Positions 31,793 through 40,247 of a DNA stretch of 64,000 bases are shown here, piece by piece. The notes beneath the pieces are model-generated. The model saw nothing but the letters and a program-made list of their open reading frames with translations. It was not told the DNA's origin and ran no database searches. A program made the translations under genes and the position numbers. The stretch comes from Micromonospora aurantiaca ATCC 27029 (GTDB lineage: Bacteria > Actinomycetota > Actinomycetes > Mycobacteriales > Micromonosporaceae): assembly GCF_000145235.1 (NCBI RefSeq), contig NC_014391.1, positions 6,930,501 to 6,994,500 on the forward strand. Reading direction: 5' to 3'. Position 1 is the first letter of the stretch. Each line of letters begins with the position of its first letter.

Positions 31793-32800
31793 CTACCGCC
31801 CGGCCGGCTCCCCGGCCGTCCCGTCGACGGCTGGTGGCGGGGACCGGCGGGGTCGCTCGGTGCTCACCACCACCGCCACGCCGACCACGATGACCGCACC
31901 GCCCATCAGCACCTGCGAGGTGATCGGTTCCGCGACGAACAACGCGCCGAGTGCCACCGCGACCACCGGGTTCACGTACGCGTACGTGGAGACCAGCGAG
32001 ATCGGCGCGTGGGCGAGCAGCCAGACGTACGCGGTGAAGGCGACCAGCGAACCGGCCACCATCAGGTAGGCCATCGCCGCCCAGGACCGTCCGGTCACGT
32101 CCGCGAAGGAGAAGCCGCGCAGCTCACCTCGGGCCACGCCGACGAGCGCGAGCACCGCAGCGCCGGCGACCATCTCGTAGACGGTGGCCACGAACGGGTC
32201 GGCGGGCATCCGGATCTTCCCGGACAGGTACGAGCCGACCGACCAGCTCGCCGCCGCGGCGACCACTGTCAGCGCGCCTGCCACCGGCACGCCGTCCACC
32301 CCGTCGCGGGGCAGCACGAGCAGGACCAGACCGGCGAAGCCGAGTGCCACTCCGAGGAACGTCCACGGTCGCGGCCGGTCCCCACCTGCCGTCCGCAGCA
32401 GGACCACGAGCAGCGGCACGGTGGCGACGAGCAGCGCCGCCACCCCGGACGGTACGGCGGTCCCGGCCGGGCCGGACTCGGCGAGCACCACCAGGCCGTT
32501 GCCGCCGGCGAGCAGCAGCACACCGACGAGCGCGGCGGAGCCGACGCGGCGTGCGGGCACCCGCAACGCGCCGGGTCCACGTCGCAGGCGCAGCACGACG
32601 GCGAGCACCACCGCGGCGGCGGCGAACCGCATCGCCGCGGAGATCAGTGGCGGCAGGGACTCGACAGCGACCCGGATGCCCAGGTAGGTCGAGCCCCAGA
32701 GCAGGTAGACCAGCACGAGTGCGGTCCAGATCAGCGCGGTGCGGGCCGGCGGCGTCGCGGAATCGACAACGTTCGTCGCACTCGTAGGGCGTGAGCTCAT
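31793..32800 (-). CDS. EamA/DMT superfamily transporter
   Basis: 335 residues with ten predicted membrane helices in two EamA repeats. The start ALIWTALVLVYLLWGSTYLGIRVAVESLPPLISAAMRFAAAAVVL is the typical first repeat (WGS-Y---R), and the second half contains LVAFTAYVWLLAHAPISLVSTYAYVNPVVAVALGALFVAEPIT, the typical helices 8 to 10. It likely exports a small metabolite or amino acid. ATG 32800 lies in a sequence resembling the GAGCG-type start repeat. Divergent from the LppU-like gene; it follows no operon partner except the prepilin peptidase 11 bp downstream. Confidence 0.9.
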   Translation of the reverse strand: MSSRPTSATNVVDSATPPARTALIWTALVLVYLLWGSTYLGIRVAVESLPPLISAAMRFAAAAVVLAVVLRLRRGPGALRVPARRVGSAALVGVLLLAGGNGLVVLAESGPAGTAVPSGVAALLVATVPLLVVLLRTAGGDRPRPWTFLGVALGFAGLVLLVLPRDGVDGVPVAGALTVVAAAASWSVGSYLSGKIRMPADPFVATVYEMVAGAAVLALVGVARGELRGFSFADVTGRSWAAMAYLMVAGSLVAFTAYVWLLAHAPISLVSTYAYVNPVVAVALGALFVAEPITSQVLMGGAVIVVGVAVVVSTERPRRSPPPAVDGTAGEPAGR

Positions 32801-32885
32801 CGTGGGACCACGCTACGGTGACCACGGCGTCGGCGTCCCCAGTTGGTGGCCGGCCTCTCAGCACTGGCGTACGCAGGAGGCGTTC

Positions 32886-33719
32886 ATGTCGAACTTCGGT
32901 CCACCGGGCGGCGGCTCTCTCGAGCCCTGGGGACGGCCCGACGACGGCTACGCCCCGCAGCCCGATCCTCGCTACGCCCCGCCGGGCGACCCGCGTTACG
33001 CCCCGCAGCCCGACCCGCAGTACGGCCCGCCGACCCAGCAGTACGGCCCCGCCGACCGGTACGGCCCGCCCGCCCAGCAGTACGGTTCCGGCGACCGCTA
33101 CGGCCCGCCGGCTGATCAGTACGGGCCGCCGACGCAGCGCTTCGAGCCGGGCCCGGCCTGGTCACCCGGGCCGCCGCAGCAGGGCCACCCGGGTGACCCC
33201 TATGCCGGGCCGCCGTACGGCGGCGGGCAGCCGCCGTACGCCGAGCCGACGCCGCCGAAGCGCGGGAAGGGCCCGCTGCTGGTGGTGGTGATCGTGCTGG
33301 CCGTGCTGCTGCTGGGCGGCGCCGGGGCGTACTGGATGCTGGGCCGGGACGAGCAGAGCCCGACCGGCGGCACGACCGCTGCCACCGCGCCGGCCGCGGA
33401 TCCGACCGGCGAGGCCGCGCCGCCGAGCGAACCGGCCGACACGACGCCCACGACGGCGGCCCCGGCCTCGTCGACCGATCCGCGTTTCGTCAAGGCGGGC
33501 CAGTGCGTCGCCAACGAAGGTGGCGGCGGCCAGCCGAAGCTGGTGATCGCCGACTGCGCCCCGAAGACGTACGAGGTGCTGCGCCGCATCGACGGCGCGA
33601 CGAGCGGCAAGAAGGACGCGGAGGCGAAGTGCGGGAAGGTGGCCGGTTACACCGACTGGTACTTCTTCGACAGTGAGCTGGACACGCTCGACTTCGTGCT
33701 CTGCCTGAAGCGCCGCTGA
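32886..33719 (+). CDS. LppU/SCO3897-like membrane protein with Pro/Tyr-rich repeats
   Basis: 277 residues. Residues 1-125 are cytoplasmic low-complexity repeats of the type DPRYAPP, QYGPP and DRYGPP, followed by one membrane helix (LLVVVIVLAVLLLGGAGAYWML), a Thr/Ala/Pro-rich linker, and an extracytoplasmic domain with three Cys (FVKAGQCVANEGGG, LVIADCAPKTYEVLRR, DAEAKCGKVAGYTDWYFFDSELDTLDFVLCLKRR, four in all). The last domain matches the LppU/SCO3897 family of actinobacteria, function unknown. ATG 32886 follows GGAGG. A long palindrome lies 23 bases past the stop. Confidence 0.85.
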   Translation: MSNFGPPGGGSLEPWGRPDDGYAPQPDPRYAPPGDPRYAPQPDPQYGPPTQQYGPADRYGPPAQQYGSGDRYGPPADQYGPPTQRFEPGPAWSPGPPQQGHPGDPYAGPPYGGGQPPYAEPTPPKRGKGPLLVVVIVLAVLLLGGAGAYWMLGRDEQSPTGGTTAATAPAADPTGEAAPPSEPADTTPTTAAPASSTDPRFVKAGQCVANEGGGGQPKLVIADCAPKTYEVLRRIDGATSGKKDAEAKCGKVAGYTDWYFFDSELDTLDFVLCLKRR

Positions 33720-33741
33720 CCCTGTCCGACTGTCGGTAACC

Positions 33742-33785
33742 AAAACTAGGGCTGTCTAGCGTGGATGCTAGACAGCCCTAGTTTT
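33742..33785. terminator. perfect 19-bp palindrome with flanking A/T runs; terminator and/or operator
   Basis: Arms at 33742-33760 and 33767-33785 are perfectly complementary over 19 bases around a GTGGAT loop, beginning AAAA and ending TTTT, so it would act as an intrinsic terminator on either strand and most simply ends the LppU-like transcript. Its inner 18 bases are TCTAGC-N6-GCTAGA, a pattern repeated 69 bp downstream, which suggests that the loop-proximal part is also a protein-binding site. Confidence 0.7.
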
Positions 33786-33823
33786 GTATCGAGGCCGACA
33801 CGCGGTAGCCGCCTCTATGCGCA

Positions 33824-33841
33824 TCTAGCCTGGTCGCTAGA
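33824..33841. promoter_or_regulatory. second copy of TCTAGC-N6-GCTAGA at the AAA ATPase promoter
   Basis: TCTAGC (33824-33829) and GCTAGA (33836-33841) flank CTGGTC. A TACTGT box (33850-33855, TANNNT) follows and would start transcription at about 33862, next to GTG 33863, so this site covers the -35 region of a probably leaderless promoter. Its centre is 69 bp from the centre of the first copy. CTAG is rare in such genomes, which adds weight. Confidence 0.55.
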
Positions 33842-33862
33842 GAACCCGATACTGTGCGATTC

Positions 33863-35098
33863 GTGGATCCGGTCCGCAACCCGTACGCACCGGGCGCCGG
33901 CCAGCGCCCGCCCGAACTCGCCGGGCGGGGGCGGGAACTGGACGTCTTCGACGTGGTGCTGGAACGGATCGCCCGCGGTCGCCCCGAACGCAGCCTGATG
34001 CTCACCGGTCTGCGGGGAGTCGGCAAGACGGTCCTGCTCAACACGCTGCGCTCCGAGGCGATCAACCACCTCTGGGGCACCGGCAAGATCGAGGCCCGGC
34101 CGGACCAGTCGCTGCGCCGCCCGATCGCCGCCGCGCTGCACATGGCCGTCCGCGAGCTGGCGCCCCGGCACCGTGCCCCGGACCGGATCGACGCGTTCCT
34201 CGGCGTCCTCAAGGCGTTCGCGCAACGCTCCACCCCCACCGGGCGGGGCGGCGCGGCACCCAAGCTGCGCGACCGCTGGCAGCCCGGCATCGACGTACCC
34301 GCGAGCAGCGGGCGCGCCGACTCCGGCGACATCGAGATCGACCTGGTCGAACTGCTCAGCGACGCGGCGGCGGTCGCCACCGACGTCGGCACCGGCATCG
34401 CGATCTTCATCGACGAGATGCAGGACGTCGGCGCCGAGGACGTCTCCGCGCTCTGCGCCGCCTGCCACGAGCTGTCCCAGCTCGGCGCGCCGCTCATCGT
34501 CGTGGGCGCGGGCCTGCCGCACCTGCCGGCCGTGCTCAGCGCCGCCAAGTCGTACTCCGAGCGGCTCTACCGCTACCAGCGCATCGACCGGCTCGACCGG
34601 ATCGCCGCCGACCAGGCGCTCTGCGCGCCGGCCGAGCGGGAGGAGGTCGAGTACGAGCAGAAAGCCCTCGACCTGCTCTACGAGAAGTCGGGTGGCTATC
34701 CCTACTTCGTCCAGGCGTACGGCAAGGCCACCTGGGACCACGCACCCCGCTCCCCGATCACCGCGGCGGACGTCCGGGTCGCCGCGCCCGAGGCGGAGGC
34801 CGAACTGGCGGTGGGGTTCTTCGGCTCCCGGTTCGAGCGGGCCACGCCTGCCGAACGCGAGTACATGCGCGCGATGGCCACGCTGGCGCTGGTGGACGGC
34901 GAGGAGGGCGGCCGGGACGACATGGACGCGGCGGTGCCGACCGCCGAGATCGCCCGCGCGCTCGGCCGCAAACCGGCCAGCCTCTCCCCGGCGCGTGATG
35001 CGCTGATCAAGAAGGGGCTGATCTACTCCGGCGAGCGGGGGACTGTGGCGTTCACAGTGCCGCACTTCGGCCGCTACCTGCGTACCCAGCCCGCCTGA
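33863..35098 (+). CDS. AAA ATPase with C-terminal winged-helix region (ORC/Cdc6-like layout)
   Basis: 411 residues. VDPVRNPYAPGAGQRPPELAGRGRELD at the start is followed by the P-loop LTGLRGVGKTVLLN, Walker B AIFIDEMQDVG, sensor region PLIVVGAGLPHLP and a lid with GGYPYFVQAYGKATWDHA. The C terminus (TAEIARALGRKPASLSPARDALIKKGLIYSGERGTVAFTVPHFGRYLRT) reads as a winged helix, the same order as in Cdc6/ORC and related AAA proteins. Widely conserved in actinobacteria, role not established. GTG 33863 is preferred because a TANNNT box at 33850-33855 predicts a leaderless transcript; GTG 33854 is the longer alternative. Duplicated palindromes upstream suggest autoregulation. Confidence 0.83.
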   Translation: MDPVRNPYAPGAGQRPPELAGRGRELDVFDVVLERIARGRPERSLMLTGLRGVGKTVLLNTLRSEAINHLWGTGKIEARPDQSLRRPIAAALHMAVRELAPRHRAPDRIDAFLGVLKAFAQRSTPTGRGGAAPKLRDRWQPGIDVPASSGRADSGDIEIDLVELLSDAAAVATDVGTGIAIFIDEMQDVGAEDVSALCAACHELSQLGAPLIVVGAGLPHLPAVLSAAKSYSERLYRYQRIDRLDRIAADQALCAPAEREEVEYEQKALDLLYEKSGGYPYFVQAYGKATWDHAPRSPITAADVRVAAPEAEAELAVGFFGSRFERATPAEREYMRAMATLALVDGEEGGRDDMDAAVPTAEIARALGRKPASLSPARDALIKKGLIYSGERGTVAFTVPHFGRYLRTQPA

Positions 35099-35155
35099 CG
35101 GCTCAGGCCGCTCGGGCCACGCGGTCTCAGGCCGCTCGGCCGCGATCCGGACCGC

Positions 35156-35701
35156 TCAGACCCGCGACCACGGTGGCGGGAAGACCACCTCGCCGGACGG
35201 CGGTGACGGCTCTCCGCTCGCCGACGGCGGTAACACCAGCGCCTGCCACGGCTCCCCCAGCCCGGACCAGGGACTGGTCAGGCCCAGCCGGTCCGCCGGG
35301 CCGAACCCGAACCGCCGGTAGTAGGCCGGGTCGCCCAGCACCACCACCAGCCGCTCGCCCAGCTCGGTCGCGGCGTCCAGTGCCGCCTGCACCGCCGCCG
35401 TGCCGTGCCCCAGCCGCTGCCGGTGCCGCGCCACCGCCACCGGACCCAGGGCCAGCGCCGGCCAGGTGCCGCGTTCGGTGCGTACGCCGACGCGCGTGAG
35501 CAGCGCGTACGCCACCACCTCGCCGCCGTACTCGGCGACCATGGCCAGCTCCGGGATCCACGCCGGGCTGTGCCGCAGCTCCTCGACCAGGCCGACCTCC
35601 GGTGGGGTGGCCACGTCGGGGCGGGCGAAGGCGGCGGCCAGCACCCGGGCCACCGGCGCCTCGTCGGCGGGGCCCTCGGGGCGCAGTCGCAGCGTCGTCA
35701 C
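35156..35701 (-). CDS. GNAT family N-acetyltransferase
   Basis: 181 residues. TTLRLRPEGPADEAPVARVLAAAF at the start, a middle strand MVAEYGGEVVAYALLTRVGV, and the acetyl-CoA loop LGPVAVARHRQRLGHGTAAVQAALDAA (R-x-x-G-x-G/A type) are followed by VVLGDPAYYRRFGFGPADRLGL, the usual YY-RFGF end of small-molecule GNATs. Substrate unknown. GTG 35701 begins at homology. Convergent with the AAA ATPase gene, with 57 bp between. Confidence 0.9.
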   Translation of the reverse strand: MTTLRLRPEGPADEAPVARVLAAAFARPDVATPPEVGLVEELRHSPAWIPELAMVAEYGGEVVAYALLTRVGVRTERGTWPALALGPVAVARHRQRLGHGTAAVQAALDAATELGERLVVVLGDPAYYRRFGFGPADRLGLTSPWSGLGEPWQALVLPPSASGEPSPPSGEVVFPPPWSRV

Positions 35702-35836
35702 CCGCGCGACCTTACCGAACGCAACCGGTCCATCCGCGACGGTCGCTGAAATCGATACCGTTCGGACGTCCACGTCGGCCGATACCTTTCGTGTGTTGCG
35801 GGGATGACGACGCCCCCGACGGGGTAAGACTGAGCC

Positions 35837-36382
35837 ATGAAGCCCGTGCGCTCCCTCGCCCGAGTCATGTTGAGCGGCATCTTCGTGGTCAGCGGCGCCC
35901 GCAACCTGCGCAACCCGGAACGCCTGGTGCAGGCCGCGGAACCGGTCACCGGGAAGGTCGCCCCGCTGATCCAGAACGTGCACCCCCGCATCCCCACCGA
36001 CACGGTCTCGCTGATCCGGGCCAACGCCGCCACCCAGCTGGTCGGCGGCCTGATGCTCGCCACCGGCCGGTTCACCCGTCCGGCCGCGCTGGTGCTCGCG
36101 GGCACGCTCATCCCGACCACCGCCGCCGGCCACGCCTTCTGGAACAACGACGACCCGGCCGCGCGCAACAACAACCAGATCCACTTCCTGAAGAACCTCG
36201 GCCTGCTCGGTGGCCTCCTCCTCGCCGCCGCCGACACCGAGGGCAAGCCGGGGCTGCGCTGGCGCGCCGGCCACCGGATCGACCACTCTCGCCGGTCGGT
36301 CAAGCGCGCGGTCCGCACGGCGCGCCGCGAGACGAAGATCGCCGTACGCTCCGCGGCGACCGCCCGCCGCATGCCCGGCTGA
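35837..36382 (+). CDS. DoxX family membrane protein
   Basis: 181 residues with about four hydrophobic segments: RVMLSGIFVVSGARNLRNPERL, TQLVGGLMLATGRFTRPAALVLAGTLIPTTAAGHAFW and NLGLLGGLLLAAAD. The RVMLSGIFVVSG-N---NP start and the HFLKNLGLLGGLLL motif identify the DoxX/DoxD-like family. Mycobacterial DoxX is linked to thiol and superoxide stress membrane complexes; no partner genes are adjacent here. The C-terminal 50 residues are strongly basic (RRSVKRAVRTARRETKIAVRSAATARR). Confidence 0.87.
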   Translation: MKPVRSLARVMLSGIFVVSGARNLRNPERLVQAAEPVTGKVAPLIQNVHPRIPTDTVSLIRANAATQLVGGLMLATGRFTRPAALVLAGTLIPTTAAGHAFWNNDDPAARNNNQIHFLKNLGLLGGLLLAAADTEGKPGLRWRAGHRIDHSRRSVKRAVRTARRETKIAVRSAATARRMPG

Positions 36383-36589
36383 CCAGGCACTCTGTACGGC
36401 CTACCACCCCCCGCAAGGCCACCAATCACCTGAACCGTCCGAGACCCGTTAACGCGGTGGAAATGTCAAAAACACGTGTGGGATCGGACACGGTCGCGTA
36501 ACGCGGGAGGCAGCAACGTGAGGCGCCGTTCTAGGCTCCGTTCTGGACCTGGACGGGTACGACGACCTTGGTACGGGGGTGGCCACGCC

Positions 36590-38014
36590 ATGCCGACGAC
36601 AGTCGGTAGACGGACCAACCGCCTCGCCCCGACCTCCCGCGTCGACCGCCGGATCGTGGTGCGTCTCGGCGTCGTCGCCGCCGTGTCGTACGCCGCGTGG
36701 CTCGCCATCGGCGCCTTCGGACGGCCGTACAACTTCTTCGACATGAAGATCTACCACGGCGCGGTGCTGTGGTGGGCCGGCGGCAACGAGCTGTACGACT
36801 TCGTCGCGCCCTCGACCACGCTGGGCTTCACCTACCCCCCGTTCGCCGCCCTGGTCATGCTGCCGATGTCGTGGCTGCCGGTCGACGGCGCCGGCTTCGT
36901 CAACGCGCTCGCCAGCATCGGCGCACTCGCCGTCGTCCTCGCGGCGCTGCTACGCCCCATCGTGGACCGGCTCGGCTGGCCGCTCTGGTTCACAGTCGGC
37001 ATCGCCACCCCGCTCGCGGTCGCCATCGAGCCGTCCCGGGAGACGCTCGGCTACGGGCAGGTCAACCTGCTGCTGTTCGCGCTGATCATGGCGGACATGG
37101 TGGGCCTGCGCTGGCGGGCCAAGCGGGGCACCCACTACGAGACGGCCGATTCGCCGCTGGCCCGGTTCGTCTACAGCGGCGCCTGGGCCGGTGTGGGCAT
37201 CGGGCTCGCCACGGCGGTCAAGCTCACCCCGGCGCTGTTCGTGGCCTATCTGATGCTCACCCGGCAGTGGCGGGCCGCGCTCACCGCTGTCGGCACCGCC
37301 ATCGGCGTGACCATCGCTACGTTCGGTGTGCTCGGTGAGGAGTCCCGCGCGTACTTCGCCGACGTGCTCTGGCAGACCGAGCGGGTCGGCGCGGCGGACA
37401 TGACCGCCAACCAGTCCCTCGCCGGTCTGCTGGCGCGCCTCTACGACTCGATCGAGACGCCCGGCCTGCTCTGGCTGGCGTTCTCGGTGCTCATCCTGGC
37501 GCTGGGCCTGTCCCGGGCGATGAGCGCCCGCGCCGACGGCGACGAGCTGACCGCGTTCACGCTGGTCGGGCTCACCGCCAACGTGATCAGCCCGATCTCC
37601 TGGTCGCACCACCTGATCTGGGTCATCCCGGCGATCATCGTGCTGGCCGACGCCGCGGTACGCCGCCGCGAAGCCAGCCGCGGCCTGCCCCCGCGCGGCA
37701 CTGGCGGTCCCTCGGCCAACGGTGTGCCGGCACTGCGCCCGCCGATCTGGTACCCGACGCTGACCGGGCTCCGCCACGGCGTCGGCGCGCTCGGGCTCTA
37801 CCTGCTGTTCCTGATCTCACCGATCTGGCCGTACGAGCACCAGCTCCCCGAGGTGTCCCACTACCAGGACGGCCTGTTCGGCGCGCTGATGGAGAACTCC
37901 CTGGCCATCGCGCTGATCGTGCTCGTCGCGGCGCTGCCGTGGCGTCCCGGCGCCGAGCCGGCGTTCTACCACGAGCGGCTGGGCCGCACCGCCGCGCTCG
38001 CCGCCCGGCGCTAA
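36590..38014 (+). CDS. GT87/DUF2029 family polyprenol-dependent mannosyltransferase-like membrane protein
   Basis: 474 residues with about ten membrane helices. The extracytoplasmic first loop has FFDMKIYHGAVLWWAGGNELYDF, the acidic motif of GT-C glycosyltransferases, and TLGFTYPPFAALVMLPM is the YPP signature of DUF2029. FADVLWQTERVGAADMTANQSLAGLLARLY and SPISWSHHLIWVIPAIIVLAD are typical of mycobacterial alpha-1,2-mannosyltransferases acting on phosphatidylinositol mannosides and lipomannan. The sugar and acceptor here are inferred only. ATG 36590; the 207-bp upstream gap contains a CACGTG palindrome and a TAGGCT -10-like box. Confidence 0.87.
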   Translation: MPTTVGRRTNRLAPTSRVDRRIVVRLGVVAAVSYAAWLAIGAFGRPYNFFDMKIYHGAVLWWAGGNELYDFVAPSTTLGFTYPPFAALVMLPMSWLPVDGAGFVNALASIGALAVVLAALLRPIVDRLGWPLWFTVGIATPLAVAIEPSRETLGYGQVNLLLFALIMADMVGLRWRAKRGTHYETADSPLARFVYSGAWAGVGIGLATAVKLTPALFVAYLMLTRQWRAALTAVGTAIGVTIATFGVLGEESRAYFADVLWQTERVGAADMTANQSLAGLLARLYDSIETPGLLWLAFSVLILALGLSRAMSARADGDELTAFTLVGLTANVISPISWSHHLIWVIPAIIVLADAAVRRREASRGLPPRGTGGPSANGVPALRPPIWYPTLTGLRHGVGALGLYLLFLISPIWPYEHQLPEVSHYQDGLFGALMENSLAIALIVLVAALPWRPGAEPAFYHERLGRTAALAARR

Positions 38015-38018
38015 GCCC

Positions 38019-38483
38019 TCAGGGGCAGTTCACCCATTCCTCGCTGCCGTCGTCGAAGACCTGCCGCTTCCAGATCGGCAGCCGCGCCTTCACCTCGTCG
38101 ACCAGCCGGGCGCAGGCGGCGAACGCGGCCGCGCGGTGCGCCGTGCTGACCGCCGCCACCAGTGCCACGTCACCGATCTCCAGCGGGCCGATCCGGTGCG
38201 ACACCGCCACCGCGTACACCTGCGGGTCGGCCGCCACCTCGGCCGCCACCTCGCGCAGCACCGCCTCGGCGGTGGGGTGGCCCTCGTACTCCAGCCGGGT
38301 GACCGCCCGCCCGTGGTCGTGGTCGCGGACCACGCCCTGGAAGGACACCACCGCGCCGGCACGGCGGTCGGCGACCGCCGCCTCGTGCGCGGCCAGGTCG
38401 AGCGGCCGGTCGGTCACCGCGCCGAGCACCACGCCTGCTTCCACTGTCACGACGTCTCCCGTCGGCTCGTTCGTCGCGCTCAC
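38019..38483 (-). CDS. moaE: molybdopterin synthase catalytic subunit
   Basis: 154 residues. GAVVSFQGVVRDHDHGRAVTRLEYEGHPTAEAVL is the MoaE signature, with VAVSHRIGPLEIGDVALVAAVSTAHRAAAFAACARLVDEVKARLPIWKRQVFDDGSEEWV carrying the catalytic Lys residues (KARLPIWK). MoaE binds cyclic pyranopterin and accepts two sulfurs from thiocarboxylated MoaD. GTG 38483 overlaps the moeA stop by four bases. Its first codons (SATNEPT) derive from a GAGCGCGACGAACGAG sequence that recurs at gene starts in this window. Confidence 0.94.
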   Translation of the reverse strand: MSATNEPTGDVVTVEAGVVLGAVTDRPLDLAAHEAAVADRRAGAVVSFQGVVRDHDHGRAVTRLEYEGHPTAEAVLREVAAEVAADPQVYAVAVSHRIGPLEIGDVALVAAVSTAHRAAAFAACARLVDEVKARLPIWKRQVFDDGSEEWVNCP

Positions 38484-39739
38484 CCGAATCGCTCCCCGGG
38501 GGTCAGTGGCAGCGGCACCAGCGGCACCCGGTCGCCGGCCGCGCCGCTGGTGCCGGGCCGGATCATCGCGAACCCGTCCGCGCCGGCCAGCCCACGCAGC
38601 ATCGCCGAGCCGACGTGCCGCACCGGGTACGCGGTGCCGGCGACGCGGTCCCAGCGGGCCAGCGCCAGATGGGTGTAGTCGCCGCGCCCGGGAATCGGCT
38701 CGGCCAGTGTCACGTGCGGCAGTACCGGCATCTGCCGGCCGGTGAGACCGGCGAGCAGGGGCGCGACGAGCGACACGAGCGCCACCACGGCCGACTGCGG
38801 GTTGCCGGGCAGACCGGCCACGAACCGCACCCGCCCGTCGCCGTCCACCAGCCGGGCGAGCAGCATCGGGAAACCCGGGCGCACCGCCACGGTGTTCACC
38901 ACGTAGTCGGCGCCGAGCGCCTCCAGCGTCGGGTGCAGGTGGTCGACCGGACCGTGCATGGTGCCGCCGGTGGTGCAGACCAGGTCGGCGTTGGCGAGCG
39001 CGCCCCGCAGCGCCGCCACGTGCGCGGGCAGCGTGTCGGCGACCGGGCCGACCACGTCGGCCGCGCGCACCTGGCAGCCGTAGCGGCGCAGCCAGGCCGG
39101 CACCGACGGACCGAGCGCGTCACGGACCCGCCCGGCGCCGGGCGGACCGGAGGTGAGCAGTTCGTCGCCGAAGACCAGGAGCGCGGCCCGGGGTGGGCGG
39201 CGGACCCGCAGCGTGTCGTGCCCGCAGGAGGCGGCCAGGCCGATCACCGCCGGGTCCACGGGCGTGCCGGCGGGCAGCAGTACCTCCCCGAGGTGCGCCT
39301 CCTCGCCCGGCTCCCGCCACTCCGGCGCCGGGCGGGGCGTGCCGGACACCAGGCCGTCCGCGGTTCGCGTCGACTCCTCGATCCGCAGGATCGCCGTCGT
39401 GCCCTCGGGAACCATCGCGCCGGTGGCGATCTCCACCGTGCTGCCGTCGGCCTCCAGCGGAGGCGTGGTCTGCCCGGCGAGCACCCGCCCGACCACCCGC
39501 CACGGCCCCGCGCCGCGCACCGCCCAGCCGTCCACGCTGGAGGTGGGGAACGCCGGCAGGTCGGTGCGCGTGGTCAGCGGCTCGGCCAGGGTGTGCCCGT
39601 CGGCCTCGGCCAGCGGACGGGCGACCGCGGGGAGCGCGGCGGACAGGCCCACCGCGTACACCCGGGAGCGGGCCTCCTCCCACCCGGCCGGTGGTGGCGT
39701 GCCGGCCTCGGCCGCGGCGGCTTCGGTTTCCGTGCTCAT
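38480..39739 (-). CDS. moeA: molybdopterin molybdenumtransferase
   Basis: 419 residues, the normal MoeA length. TRTDLPAFPTSSVDGWAVRGAGPWRVVGRVLAGQTTPPLEADGSTVEIATGAMVPEGTTAILRIEE covers domains I and II; LLVFGDELLTSG and LVCTTGGTMHGPVDHLHP form the MogA-like domain III that binds molybdopterin; FVAGLPGNPQSAVVAL closes the active site. MoeA inserts molybdate into adenylated molybdopterin. Translationally coupled to moaE downstream and 37 bp from mogA upstream. Confidence 0.95.
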   Translation of the reverse strand: MSTETEAAAAEAGTPPPAGWEEARSRVYAVGLSAALPAVARPLAEADGHTLAEPLTTRTDLPAFPTSSVDGWAVRGAGPWRVVGRVLAGQTTPPLEADGSTVEIATGAMVPEGTTAILRIEESTRTADGLVSGTPRPAPEWREPGEEAHLGEVLLPAGTPVDPAVIGLAASCGHDTLRVRRPPRAALLVFGDELLTSGPPGAGRVRDALGPSVPAWLRRYGCQVRAADVVGPVADTLPAHVAALRGALANADLVCTTGGTMHGPVDHLHPTLEALGADYVVNTVAVRPGFPMLLARLVDGDGRVRFVAGLPGNPQSAVVALVSLVAPLLAGLTGRQMPVLPHVTLAEPIPGRGDYTHLALARWDRVAGTAYPVRHVGSAMLRGLAGADGFAMIRPGTSGAAGDRVPLVPLPLTPGERFG

Positions 39740-39776
39740 CCGGCGAGCCTAACGCCGGGGCACGTGCCGCGCGGGT

Positions 39777-40247
39777 TCAGTGGTCGCCGCCGCGAAGCTG
39801 GTCGACGGCGTGCCGCAGGATCGGGCCGAGCACCGCCAGACCGTCCCGGGCGCCACCGCGTGAGCCGGGCAGGTTGACCACGAGCATCCGGCCGGTCACC
39901 CCGGCCAGCCCGCGGGACAACGCAGCCGTCGGCACGGTGTCGCGGCTGTGCGCGCGAATCGCCTCGGCGATGCCGGGGATCTCGTAGTCGAGCAGCGCGC
40001 GCGTCACGTCGGGCGTGCGGTCGGTCGGGGTGATGCCGGTGCCACCGCTGGTCAGCACCACGTCGACGCCGTCTGCGCGGGCGGCACGCAGGGCGTCGCC
40101 GACCGGTTCGCCGTCGGGCACCACCACCGGAGCGTCGACCTCGCAGCCCAGCTCGCGCAGCCCGGTCACGAGCAGCGGACCGCTGGTGTCCTCGTACACC
40201 CCGGCGGCAGCCCGGTTGGACGCCACGATCACCCGGGCCCGGATCAC
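39777..40247 (-). CDS. mogA: molybdopterin adenylyltransferase (MogA/MoaB family)
   Basis: 156 residues. ARVIVASNRAAAGVYEDTSGPLLVTGLRELG, the molybdopterin-binding LTSGGTGITPTDRTPDV, and MLVVNLPGSRGGARDGLAVLGPILRHAVDQL are the family hallmarks. The enzyme activates molybdopterin as MPT-AMP for MoeA. GTG 40247 overlaps the moaC stop by four bases, so translation is coupled. Actinobacterial members are often called MoaB; the distinction from MogA is not clear from sequence alone. Confidence 0.92.
   Translation of the reverse strand: MIRARVIVASNRAAAGVYEDTSGPLLVTGLRELGCEVDAPVVVPDGEPVGDALRAARADGVDVVLTSGGTGITPTDRTPDVTRALLDYEIPGIAEAIRAHSRDTVPTAALSRGLAGVTGRMLVVNLPGSRGGARDGLAVLGPILRHAVDQLRGGDH

Noticed and set aside
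33742..33785. Transposon or integrase attachment site at the long palindrome
   Set aside because: No transposase, integrase, target duplication or tRNA lies nearby; terminator plus operator explains it better.
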